From assembly GCF_900103545.1 (NCBI RefSeq), contig NZ_FNHH01000021.1:1-64000 (forward strand): a stretch of DNA of 64,000 nucleotides, read 5' to 3'. The translations under genes and the position numbers were made by a program. The notes under the pieces were generated by a model. The model saw only the letters and a list, made by a program, of their open reading frames with translations, was not told the origin of the DNA and searched no databases. Positions 24,000-32,478 of the stretch are shown here, one piece after another. Numbering within the stretch: the first letter of the stretch is position 1; each line of letters opens with the position of its first letter. The DNA comes from Daejeonella rubra. GTDB lineage: Bacteria; Bacteroidota; Bacteroidia; Sphingobacteriales; Sphingobacteriaceae.

Positions 24000-26879
24000 C
24001 TAGAGCTCCATTAAAAACTCCACCAAATTCTTATCATGGCTAAGGCTTAGTTTTTTCCTTAAGCGATATCGTCTTATCTCAGCCCCACGAACACTAATGT
24101 TTAACATGGATGCCATTTCCTTACTACTCATATTCATTCGTAAATAGGCGCAAAGCTTCAAATCATTTGGGACAAGATCCGGATGATCTGACTTTAATTT
24201 TTTGAAAAAATTCTCGTGAGTTTCATTAAAACTGCTTTCAAATAAATTCCAGTCTCTATCGTCATTCATTCCTTCATCAATAATTTTTTGCAGGCGTTTT
24301 AATTGATCATCAGCCAGTACCTTTCCCTGTGGATCTTTAAGATTAACTATTTCACCTTTTATTTTCTGTAACAAATCATTCTTATAAACAATATTCATAG
24401 CTGAATTTGTTACCTCCCGGCTTTTACTATCAACCTCAGTCTGTAGTTTTTCATTCTTGAGTTTAATAAGCTTTTGCTCATTAATAATTGCTTCCTGTTT
24501 TAAATGCTCATCACGTTCCTGTTGAACACGATTTTGAATTTTTTCCTGATGTTTTTTAAGTTTTCGGAAATACCATATTCTAATTAAGTAGATAGAAATT
24601 ACAATTAAAATGGAATAAAAGAACATTGCCCAAACCGACGCATAAAATGGAGGCAGTATCTCGAACTTAAAAGAAGCAATTTCAGACATCTCCGTATCAT
24701 TTACCTTAGCCCTCACCTTAAACTCATAGGTACCAAAGGGAAGGTTGGTGAAATCTTTTTGAGATACCCCCGACCAGGAAGACCATCCGGTTGAATACCC
24801 TTCCAAATAATACTGATACATGATCTTACTTTGACGATACAGAGGCAAACTATAATAGATCCGTATACTATTTTCCTGATGGTCTATTTTAATAGGGCTA
24901 CTTAATGATGCTCTCTCGGTTAGTGTAAAATTTGTAGCAGTTATGTTTTCAACTTTGCCTATAATAACATCCGGAATGCTTTGCTTTATCTCCTTTAAGT
25001 TTTGATTGTAAAGCACAAAACCATCATCAACACTGATCAAATAAAGATTATGGTCTATTTTTGAAATATTTTCATAATTCTGTACCATCCGGCCATTTAG
25101 AACACTAAACAAATTGGAGTTGACCTTAATCTTTCCCGATTCAGAAAAATCGACCAGCGCAACTTTTCCCCGTTCTATAAACCAATAGCTTTTCTCATCA
25201 GCCTTTATAACTTTATTAGATGTTGAAAATGATCCAAGTCCTTTGTTTAATTCATCATATTTCTTAAACCTGTCAATAATATGATCATAGACATAAAATC
25301 CAGAATCTGATGTGAATACAATTTTGCCAAACAGATTAAAAATATTGATCCCATAACTTGAGGGTAATCCCAGAGTTTGATCATAATTCTTTATAGGCCC
25401 TTCTATATCTGTCAGCTCCTCGTTGAGATTCATCTTAAATAAACCCTTGTATGCATGAGATGACCAAATATTCCCCTTTTCATCCTGCTCTACATAGCGC
25501 GAGGGAGCAGAAAATCCATTTACTTTATGTGAGAATTTATACTTTCCTCTACCATCTTTATTATAAATGACCAAACCATTATAAGTACCCTGAATTAATT
25601 TATCAGGCACTGAGCTCATTTTTTTTATAGTCCACCCACCATTTATGGAAGAAACCTTTTCCAGGGCTGCGCCTTTTATTTTAAACGTACCGTTATTGTG
25701 TCCGCAAAAAAGTTCACCATCAATTAATGAAAGATCCCATACCTGACCCTGCGAATTTGGAATTAATTTGAAATCAAATGATTGGACTTTATTCATAGGA
25801 TCCCAGGCGCTATAATATAAACCCTGATTGGTACCGAGATAGATCTTATCCTTATAAATAATGCTTGAATAAACGGTTCCAAACCCAACGGTCTTATCCA
25901 GAAAAAATGAAAGCGGAGAATTTAACTCTATACGGTCTATACCATTATCTAAACCAGCCCATAAATTATTAGACTGATCAACAAATAAACTTAATACAGT
26001 ATTGTTTTGAAGACCGCCAGACTTGTTTATCTGTTGAATTACATTACCATCTTTATCTATAATTACGATCCCATTTAATATGGTCCCAAACGCAAAATAT
26101 TTGCCATACAGATCAACACCATTATTTAATTGATTGGTTTTAAGGAATTGACTGGCCGGAATATCCCAGGCCTTAAACCCGGCACCATCAAATACAAATA
26201 AACCATCATTTGAAGTTCCAATTACAAAACTATTGGTATTGAAAGGAAGCATGCATAAAACAGCCATATTGCCAAGTATCTCACTGCCTGCTACAAATTC
26301 AAGTCTGCTACCTTTAAGTTCAAATAACCCCTTCTTTAAAACCTGAATAAAAAATCGATTCTTAACTTTCATCAGGAATAAAAACGGGCCCGTATCAATG
26401 ACTTCAATTTTACCTTTATGGTAGATCAGAATCGCTCCAAATGATTGAAAAATTACCCGTTCTCCATCAATATATATTTTCCATATCTCATCATTAAATT
26501 GATAATTTTTGGGGATAAGATGGTTAAGCGATTGATATTTAAGAATGGCCTTAGAGTCAAAATGCCAATATCCCAGTTCTCCGAAACCTCCAGTATAAAC
26601 TTTCCCTTTTCCATCTGCAGCAACAGACCGGACGATAAGACTATGAGGTATCTTATATAATTGCCAGGCATTTCCATTGAAACTCAATAACCCTTCTGAA
26701 TTCCCAAAATAAATAACCCTGTTTGCATCAGCAGTTACAGACCAATTTTGGTTTCCGGCCAGATAAGAAGACTTAGTATAATTGCGAACATAGGAGATAC
26801 CAATGCTCTGAATATCATTTGCAAGTGATGAAAAAGCTAAAAAACAACATAAAGCGACAGTAAATATTGATTTTAACAT
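24000..26879 (-). CDS. Membrane-tethered Y_Y_Y/LuxR-type transcription regulator
   Basis: A 959-residue regulator: signal peptide (about residues 1-20), a long periplasmic beta-propeller region (about 30-660), a Y_Y_Y immunoglobulin-like domain (about 676-740, with GTYEFKVRAKVND), one membrane span (about 743-768), a cytoplasmic coiled coil (about 773-823) and a C-terminal LuxR-type HTH (about 902-959, MSSKEMASMLNISVRGAEIRR). There is no histidine kinase, receiver or AraC domain, so signal sensing and DNA binding are joined in one chain. It would sense glucan fragments in the periplasm and control the susC promoter directly downstream. I am sure of the architecture but not of the ligand. Confidence 0.88.
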   Translation of the reverse strand: MLKSIFTVALCCFLAFSSLANDIQSIGISYVRNYTKSSYLAGNQNWSVTADANRVIYFGNSEGLLSFNGNAWQLYKIPHSLIVRSVAADGKGKVYTGGFGELGYWHFDSKAILKYQSLNHLIPKNYQFNDEIWKIYIDGERVIFQSFGAILIYHKGKIEVIDTGPFLFLMKVKNRFFIQVLKKGLFELKGSRLEFVAGSEILGNMAVLCMLPFNTNSFVIGTSNDGLFVFDGAGFKAWDIPASQFLKTNQLNNGVDLYGKYFAFGTILNGIVIIDKDGNVIQQINKSGGLQNNTVLSLFVDQSNNLWAGLDNGIDRIELNSPLSFFLDKTVGFGTVYSSIIYKDKIYLGTNQGLYYSAWDPMNKVQSFDFKLIPNSQGQVWDLSLIDGELFCGHNNGTFKIKGAALEKVSSINGGWTIKKMSSVPDKLIQGTYNGLVIYNKDGRGKYKFSHKVNGFSAPSRYVEQDEKGNIWSSHAYKGLFKMNLNEELTDIEGPIKNYDQTLGLPSSYGINIFNLFGKIVFTSDSGFYVYDHIIDRFKKYDELNKGLGSFSTSNKVIKADEKSYWFIERGKVALVDFSESGKIKVNSNLFSVLNGRMVQNYENISKIDHNLYLISVDDGFVLYNQNLKEIKQSIPDVIIGKVENITATNFTLTERASLSSPIKIDHQENSIRIYYSLPLYRQSKIMYQYYLEGYSTGWSSWSGVSQKDFTNLPFGTYEFKVRAKVNDTEMSEIASFKFEILPPFYASVWAMFFYSILIVISIYLIRIWYFRKLKKHQEKIQNRVQQERDEHLKQEAIINEQKLIKLKNEKLQTEVDSKSREVTNSAMNIVYKNDLLQKIKGEIVNLKDPQGKVLADDQLKRLQKIIDEGMNDDRDWNLFESSFNETHENFFKKLKSDHPDLVPNDLKLCAYLRMNMSSKEMASMLNISVRGAEIRRYRLRKKLSLSHDKNLVEFLMEL

Positions 26880-27132
26880 TGTAAATGAATGTTTCTTCTA
26901 TAAAATGAAAAACAAAGAGTCAATATCTCAAATCTAATATTAAAACATTTAATGCCCGATTTAATCTTACAAATTAAAATTGAATAAATACAATTATGAT
27001 AGCTTATGTGTCAATCAAAAAATATTTTAGAAACTGAATTATCCTTATTAAGGTTGGAGTAGGTAATTGGTCAGATACTGGCTATGGAAATAAGCACTGA
27101 TACGCTTAAGCAAGTATTCATATTTAAGGTAG

Positions 27133-27204
27133 TGGTCCCGGCGGGAATCGAACCCACATCTAAAGTTTAGGAAACTTCTATTCTATCCGTTGAACTACGG
27201 GACC
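27133..27204 (-). tRNA. tRNA-Arg (anticodon CCT)
   Basis: The minus strand folds into a full 72-base cloverleaf: acceptor GGTCCCG/CGGGACC, D arm GTTC/GAAT, anticodon stem GAAGT/ACTTT with loop TTCCTAA (anticodon CCT), and T arm GTGGG/CCCGC with loop TTCGATT. The discriminator base is A and CCA is not encoded. It decodes AGG. It begins 12 bases after the metG stop on the same strand. Confidence 0.96.
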
Positions 27205-27216
27205 AATTAGATTCTT

Positions 27217-29316
27217 TTACCTCACAGTACTTCCATTAGGAAATACATTTGCAGGCGCCACAAAACTAAGATTTCCATCCGAACTTTCAGCCATAAGTAT
27301 CATTCCCTGTGATAAAATTCCTTTAATCTCTCTTGGCTCCAGATTTATTAACACAGAGACCTGCTTACCAATGATCTGCTCAGGTTCATAGTACTCTGCA
27401 ATTCCTGAAACTATAATGCGCTGATCCAATCCGGTATCGATCTTTAACTTTAGTAGTTTCTTGGTTTTTGCAACTTTTTCTGCCTCAAGGATAGTCCCAA
27501 TTCGAATATCCATTGAAGAAAACTGCTCAAAGCTAACATTGGGTTTTGCCTCTTCAGATTTCATTGCAGCCTGTTCGTTTGCAACCTTACTATCCATTAA
27601 TTTCTGTATTTGCGCATCAATTGCAGAATCCTCGATCTTTTCAAACAGTAATGCCGCTTCGTTAAGCTGGTGTCCAATAGGTAGCAAGTTCAAAGTTCCG
27701 GCCTTATCCCAATCCTGAACTTCCATGTTCAGCATATTGAATAATTTCTGAGAACTGAAAGGCAGGAAGGGCTGTGCAAGAATTGCAAGGTTGGAGGCTA
27801 TCTGCAATCCAATGTTCAATATAGTTTTAACCCGCTCTTCATCTGTTTTGATCAGCTTCCATGGCTCAGCATCGGCAAGATATTTATTACCAAGGCGAGC
27901 AAGATTCATAAATTCAGATAAAGCCTCTCTGAAACGGTATTGCTCAATAGAGGCAGCTATTTTTGAAGGATAGTCCTTCAATTCTTCCATCACCTTAAGA
28001 TCAGTATCCGAAAATCCGGAACCCATCACCACTTGTCCGCCAAAATACTTATGCGACAATACCAGAACCCTATTGACGAAATTGCCAAAAATTGCAACCA
28101 GCTCATTATTGTTTCTTGCCTGAAAATCCTTCCAGGTAAAATCATTATCTTTTGTTTCAGGTGCAGTTGCAGTAAGAACGTAACGCAAAACATCCTGTTT
28201 ATCCGGAAAATCCTCAAGATATTCATGCAGCCATACTGCCCAATTTCTTGAAGTTGAGATCTTATCACCTTCAAGATTCAAAAATTCATTTGCCGGTACA
28301 TTATCTGCAAGCTGGTACTGCCCATGGGCCATCAGCATGGCGGGGAATATGATACAATGAAATACAATATTATCCTTACCTATGAAATGAACAAGTTTTG
28401 TATCTTCTGAATACCAGTATTTTTCCCAGCTATCCTTCGGTTTCAGGGTTTCATTAAGATAATAATCAGCTTTTTTCTCAACACTTAAGTCAGGATCACA
28501 AAGATCCTTGGTACCGGATATATAACCAATGGGAGCATCAAACCAAACGTAAAGCACTTTACCTTCTGCACCTTCAACCGGAACCTTAACACCCCAGTCG
28601 AGATCACGTGTCATTGCACGCGGATTTAAACCGCCGCTAAGCCAGGATTTACACTGACCGTACACATTTGGCTTCCAATCTTTATGTAAATCAATATACG
28701 CCTCTATTTGAGGCTGCATTTTATCTAAAGGAAGAAACCAGTTCTTAGTTTTCTTCATCACAGGTTTTGCACCTGACAGAGTGGAACGCGGATTGATAAG
28801 TTCTGTAGGACTTAAAGAAGACCCGCATTTTTCACACTGATCTCCATACGCTTCTTCATTCCCGCATTTAGGACAGGTCCCAATAATATAGCGGTCAGCT
28901 AAAAACTGCCCTGCTTTTTCATCAAAATATTGCTCAGTTTCTTCTTCACTGAAAACACCCTTATCATAAAGAGTCCTAAAAAAATCAGAAGCTGTATCAT
29001 GGTGGGTTTGTGAGGAAGTCCTGTGATAAATGTTAAAGGCTATCCCAAAATCCTTAAAAGAGTCACCTATGATCTTATGGTACTTATCTACTACCTCCTG
29101 AGGGCTAATTCCTTCATTCCTGGCCTTAAGCGTAATGGGAACACCATGTTCATCAGAACCACAAACGAAAATCACGTCCTTACCAGTTGATCTGAGAAAT
29201 CTGACATAGATATCGGCAGGAATATAAACACCTGCAAGATGCCCAATATGTACCGGACCATTTGTGTAGGGAAGTGCTGCAGTAACTGTGTATCTTTTAA
29301 ATTTATCGTTTCCCAA
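27217..29316 (-). CDS. metG: Methionyl-tRNA synthetase
   Basis: Charges tRNA-Met. The 699-residue protein has the class I HIGH motif (His23-His26), a four-cysteine zinc knuckle (CPKCG then CEKCG, about residues 148-165), the KMSKS-equivalent KISTS, a conserved C-terminal anticodon-binding helix domain, and a Trbp111-type tRNA-binding domain (from about residue 594, SMDIRIGTILEAEKVAKT) used for dimerisation. All parts are present, so it should be functional and essential. A TATCTTTG promoter lies about 33 bases upstream. Confidence 0.98.
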   Translation of the reverse strand: MGNDKFKRYTVTAALPYTNGPVHIGHLAGVYIPADIYVRFLRSTGKDVIFVCGSDEHGVPITLKARNEGISPQEVVDKYHKIIGDSFKDFGIAFNIYHRTSSQTHHDTASDFFRTLYDKGVFSEEETEQYFDEKAGQFLADRYIIGTCPKCGNEEAYGDQCEKCGSSLSPTELINPRSTLSGAKPVMKKTKNWFLPLDKMQPQIEAYIDLHKDWKPNVYGQCKSWLSGGLNPRAMTRDLDWGVKVPVEGAEGKVLYVWFDAPIGYISGTKDLCDPDLSVEKKADYYLNETLKPKDSWEKYWYSEDTKLVHFIGKDNIVFHCIIFPAMLMAHGQYQLADNVPANEFLNLEGDKISTSRNWAVWLHEYLEDFPDKQDVLRYVLTATAPETKDNDFTWKDFQARNNNELVAIFGNFVNRVLVLSHKYFGGQVVMGSGFSDTDLKVMEELKDYPSKIAASIEQYRFREALSEFMNLARLGNKYLADAEPWKLIKTDEERVKTILNIGLQIASNLAILAQPFLPFSSQKLFNMLNMEVQDWDKAGTLNLLPIGHQLNEAALLFEKIEDSAIDAQIQKLMDSKVANEQAAMKSEEAKPNVSFEQFSSMDIRIGTILEAEKVAKTKKLLKLKIDTGLDQRIIVSGIAEYYEPEQIIGKQVSVLINLEPREIKGILSQGMILMAESSDGNLSFVAPANVFPNGSTVR

Positions 29317-29348
29317 AATCTTAATATTAGCTTAATTTTTTTCTTTTG

Positions 29349-29356
29349 CAAAGATA
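29349..29356 (-). promoter_or_regulatory. metG -7 promoter element
   Basis: The minus strand reads TATCTTTG followed by CAAAAG, a typical Bacteroidota -7 box, giving a start about 27 bases before the metG ATG. No convincing -33 TTTG at 17-23 bases was found. Confidence 0.5.
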
Positions 29357-29501
29357 ACGGCTAATGTGCTAATTTGCTAATAGCTTAGCTGCCCAATTTA
29401 TATTAAAGCAAATTGTAATTTTATATTTTATATGAACCGGGCTTAATCAGGTATTATCTCAATAAAAACTGAGGATTGGCTCTTTAATTAAATTCAATAA
29501 G

Positions 29502-30434
29502 TTGACAAATAAGCAAATTGATTCTTATAAAACTCCGCCATATTTAACAACTGGTGATACAGTAGCGATAACATGTCCGGCTAAGAAACTACCCCGTGAT
29601 ATTTCAGATGCCGTCAAGCTGCTGGAGTCCTGGGGGCTCAATGTTGTTTTGGGTGAAACCGTAAATGCCTCCTGGCACCAGTTTGCAGGTACCGATGAAC
29701 TCAGGGCTTCAGATATGCAGCGATTTCTGGACGATACTGAAATCAAAGCTGTTTTCGCAGCACGCGGAGGATACGGAACCATACGGATAATTGATCGGCT
29801 GGATTTTTCAAGCTTCAGAAATCACCCGAAATGGATCATTGGCTTTAGCGATATCACAGTGCTGCACAGCCATATCCAGGCATTGTACAAAACAGAAAGT
29901 ATCCATGGCCAAATGCCCCTGACCATACCTGAAGGTTCAGAGGTATCATTGGAAACTTTAAGAAAAGCTCTGTTTAACGAACCATTTGAATACGAATACA
30001 AAAGCGGGATCAAAAATAGAACCGGAGAAGCCAATGGCCTCTTAATTGGTGGTAACTTAACTCTCATGATGATGATGGCTGGCTCTGTTTCTGAACAGGA
30101 TTATACGGGTAAGATCCTCTTTCTTGAGGATGTTGGAGAATATCTGTATTCTTTGGACCGGATGATGTGGAATTTAAAAAGATCGGGTAAGTTGGCTGAT
30201 CTCAAAGGACTCATCGTAGGTTCTTTCACAGAAATGAAAGACAATGATATTCCTTTCGGACAGACCGCCGAGCAGATCATTATGGAGCATGTGAAAGAAT
30301 TTGATTTTCCTGTTTGTTTCAATTTTCCTGCCGGGCATATCACTGATAACCGCGCCCTGATCTTTGGAAGAAGAGTTAAAATGGATGTTGGGGAAGAAAA
30401 TGTCAGATTAACCTATTCAGAATCTCAATCCTGA
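29502..30434 (+). CDS. LD-carboxypeptidase (peptidase family S66)
   Basis: Cleaves the L,D bond that links the terminal D-Ala of the murein tetrapeptide during peptidoglycan recycling. The S66 triad is visible: Ser116 in GFSDITVLH, Glu209 in LFLEDVGE, and His279 in FPAGHITDN. Also present are AARGGYGTIRIID and LIGGNLTL. The 310-residue length is standard and there is no signal peptide, so it is cytoplasmic. No ATG is available before residue 72, so the start is taken as TTG at 29502; the sequence PPYLTTGDTVAITCPAKK is already family-like. The DoxX gene follows 33 bases later. Confidence 0.9.
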   Translation: MTNKQIDSYKTPPYLTTGDTVAITCPAKKLPRDISDAVKLLESWGLNVVLGETVNASWHQFAGTDELRASDMQRFLDDTEIKAVFAARGGYGTIRIIDRLDFSSFRNHPKWIIGFSDITVLHSHIQALYKTESIHGQMPLTIPEGSEVSLETLRKALFNEPFEYEYKSGIKNRTGEANGLLIGGNLTLMMMMAGSVSEQDYTGKILFLEDVGEYLYSLDRMMWNLKRSGKLADLKGLIVGSFTEMKDNDIPFGQTAEQIIMEHVKEFDFPVCFNFPAGHITDNRALIFGRRVKMDVGEENVRLTYSESQS

Positions 30435-30467
30435 AATTATAAAAATGAATCAAACAAACAATTAATT

Positions 30468-30875
30468 ATGGCTTTATTAGCATCACTTGGAAAATACCGG
30501 AATACCGGATTATTAATTACCCGAATTGGCTTAGGAATTATGTTTATGCTCCATGGTTATCCAAAACTATTGGGAGGACCAGAAAAATGGGAAGCCATAG
30601 GGGGAGCAATGAAATATGCCGGGATAGATTTTTTGCCGGTTGTTTGGGGCTTACTTGCTGCAGCAACCGAGACTTTCGGAGGGTTCCTGATTCTACTTGG
30701 ACTAGCATTCAGACCCGTATGTTTATTATTGACATTCACCATGGCTATTGCAGCAACAATGCACCTGAATAATAATGAAGATATTATGGCCGCATCCCAG
30801 GCGATAGAAATGGGGTTTGTATTCTTAGGTCTTGCCTTTGTAGGACCGGGCACTATTAGCGTAGATAAAAAATAA
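30468..30875 (+). CDS. DoxX-family membrane protein
   Basis: A 135-residue protein with four predicted membrane segments (about 15-33, 55-75, 80-98, 110-128). DoxX hallmarks: TRIGLGIMFMLHGYPKLLGG near the start and an Ala/Thr-rich ETFGGFLILLGLAFRP. DoxX proteins are linked to quinone or thiosulfate redox reactions, but the function of the short forms is unsettled. It is followed by a strong terminator. Confidence 0.9.
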   Translation: MALLASLGKYRNTGLLITRIGLGIMFMLHGYPKLLGGPEKWEAIGGAMKYAGIDFLPVVWGLLAAATETFGGFLILLGLAFRPVCLLLTFTMAIAATMHLNNNEDIMAASQAIEMGFVFLGLAFVGPGTISVDKK

Positions 30876-30901
30876 TAGCAAACCGATCTTAAAGATTATT
30901 A

Positions 30902-30938
30902 AAACAGAAAAAGCGGACAATGTCCGCTTTTTCTGTTT
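30902..30938. terminator. Bidirectional intrinsic terminator
   Basis: A nearly perfect palindrome with the GC-rich core AAGCGGACA/TGTCCGCTT flanked by A and T runs. It ends the DoxX transcript on the plus strand and the SusC/SusD transcript on the minus strand. Confidence 0.88.
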
Positions 30939-30957
30939 ATAAGATTAATGAGATAGA

Positions 30958-32454
30958 TTATCTCCAACCTGCGTTAGAAGTATTAATTCCATCAGCTAAA
31001 GCTACAGTTCCAAAAGTATAGAAAGGAACAACTAAGCCCATAGTTTGCTGGGTTTTTCCTGGAATTGGGAAATGCAAAGGAGTACCTTTTTGTAAAAGAT
31101 CTAACTTTCTCATTTCGAAAAACTGAAGTCCAACACCAGTAGTATAAAGTTCAACATGACGCTCATGGTGTATAGCCTTTATAACATCAGCAGAAACTGC
31201 AGCTACATCAGCCATCTGACCACGGGTTTTACGTGTACTTGCATTGATAATTGTTGCTGCTCCACTTAAGTCAGAAGTATAAGCTCTTGCTTCAGCTTTA
31301 AGCATATCATTTTCTGCCTTCATGATCTGTGGCTTTGGACCAACAGCTGCAACATACATTTCATCATATCTCTTGTTTCTGTATGGAGAATAATGATAGT
31401 AACCTCTTGCTGCCTGGAACCACTGAGATGAAACGTATTCAAAATCAGAGAATATACGCTTATCAACAGGATCGGTTGAAGCTGTTGGATAAGGGAAAGA
31501 AGAAATGTCAGTCCAGTGCTTTGGTTTTGAAGGATCCATCATGTTAACAACATAATTGTCAGTAACACCCCATCCCTGATAAACAAGGTAATCACCTGCT
31601 TCATCATACCACTTAGCATAACCATCCTGCATTACAACAAAATCAGAAGTAATACCAGCATCAGCGTAAGTTTTCACTTTTGCCCAGTTAACAGCAGCCA
31701 ATTGGGTTTTGTTACGTGGAGAATAAGCCAAAGTTCTAGCTGCATAAGTATTTACTAGTTTCTTAAAGTCAGCACTTGATAAATCTTTGTCAGTACCTAA
31801 CCATGACTTAGGAATAGTGAATGTATTTGCTGTAGCTAAAGCTGACGCTTCATCAAGATAAGCCAAAGCAGATTCCACTACTTTAGAATAAGCTGATGCT
31901 GAAGCTAAGGTAGCTTCTGCAACAGTAGTTTTCTCATCAACGATGAATGCTTTGTCAAATACAAGGGCAAGGTTAGCATAACCTACACCCTGAGCAAACC
32001 TGCAGAAAGCTTTAGTTCTTGCATTATCTGCACCATTTGCACCCACATTAACACCTGTTCCCATTGCTTTTATAACATCGGAAGCTGTGTTAATAGAAGA
32101 ATACATGTTATTCCAAAGATTAAGAGTACTTGCCTGATAAGCGTAAGTCGGTGCATTGTTCCATGCATTGTTACGAGGCTCCCATGACATATCTCTCATT
32201 CCAAAGTTACCCCATGAACAGGATACATTGTCAGAAGCAGTAGCAAGCATAGGCTGTGCACTACCACCAGCATGTTCACCATTATAAATGGTAACGTACA
32301 GACCACTGGCAAGATTTTCAAGAGCTGCTCCATTAGAGAAAACTTTATCAAAATCTGGTTGATTTTCGTTTTCTACCGTAAGGAGATCTTTCTTACACCC
32401 TTGCACAAGAAACAGTGCCAGAGCGATTGCGTAAATAAATTTTATTTTTTTCAT
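30958..32454 (-). CDS. SusD/RagB-family lipoprotein
   Basis: A 498-residue outer-membrane lipoprotein (lipobox LVQGC) in which the SusD fold is divergent: ASGLYVTIYNGEH, FCRFAQGVGYANLALVFDKAF and ending with HHERHVELYTTGVGLQFFEMRKLDLL. It pairs with the SusC gene 24 bases upstream. No enzymes accompany the pair, so the substrate cannot be deduced. It could be a glycan, a peptide or another compound. Confidence 0.9.
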   Translation of the reverse strand: MKKIKFIYAIALALFLVQGCKKDLLTVENENQPDFDKVFSNGAALENLASGLYVTIYNGEHAGGSAQPMLATASDNVSCSWGNFGMRDMSWEPRNNAWNNAPTYAYQASTLNLWNNMYSSINTASDVIKAMGTGVNVGANGADNARTKAFCRFAQGVGYANLALVFDKAFIVDEKTTVAEATLASASAYSKVVESALAYLDEASALATANTFTIPKSWLGTDKDLSSADFKKLVNTYAARTLAYSPRNKTQLAAVNWAKVKTYADAGITSDFVVMQDGYAKWYDEAGDYLVYQGWGVTDNYVVNMMDPSKPKHWTDISSFPYPTASTDPVDKRIFSDFEYVSSQWFQAARGYYHYSPYRNKRYDEMYVAAVGPKPQIMKAENDMLKAEARAYTSDLSGAATIINASTRKTRGQMADVAAVSADVIKAIHHERHVELYTTGVGLQFFEMRKLDLLQKGTPLHFPIPGKTQQTMGLVVPFYTFGTVALADGINTSNAGWR

Positions 32455-32478
32455 AATTATCTTTATTAATCTTAAGAG

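Noticed and set aside
24000..26879. Calling the glucan-locus regulator a hybrid two-component sensor
   Set aside because: After the membrane span there is only a coiled coil and a LuxR HTH. No phosphoacceptor His, ATP-binding or receiver motif is visible.
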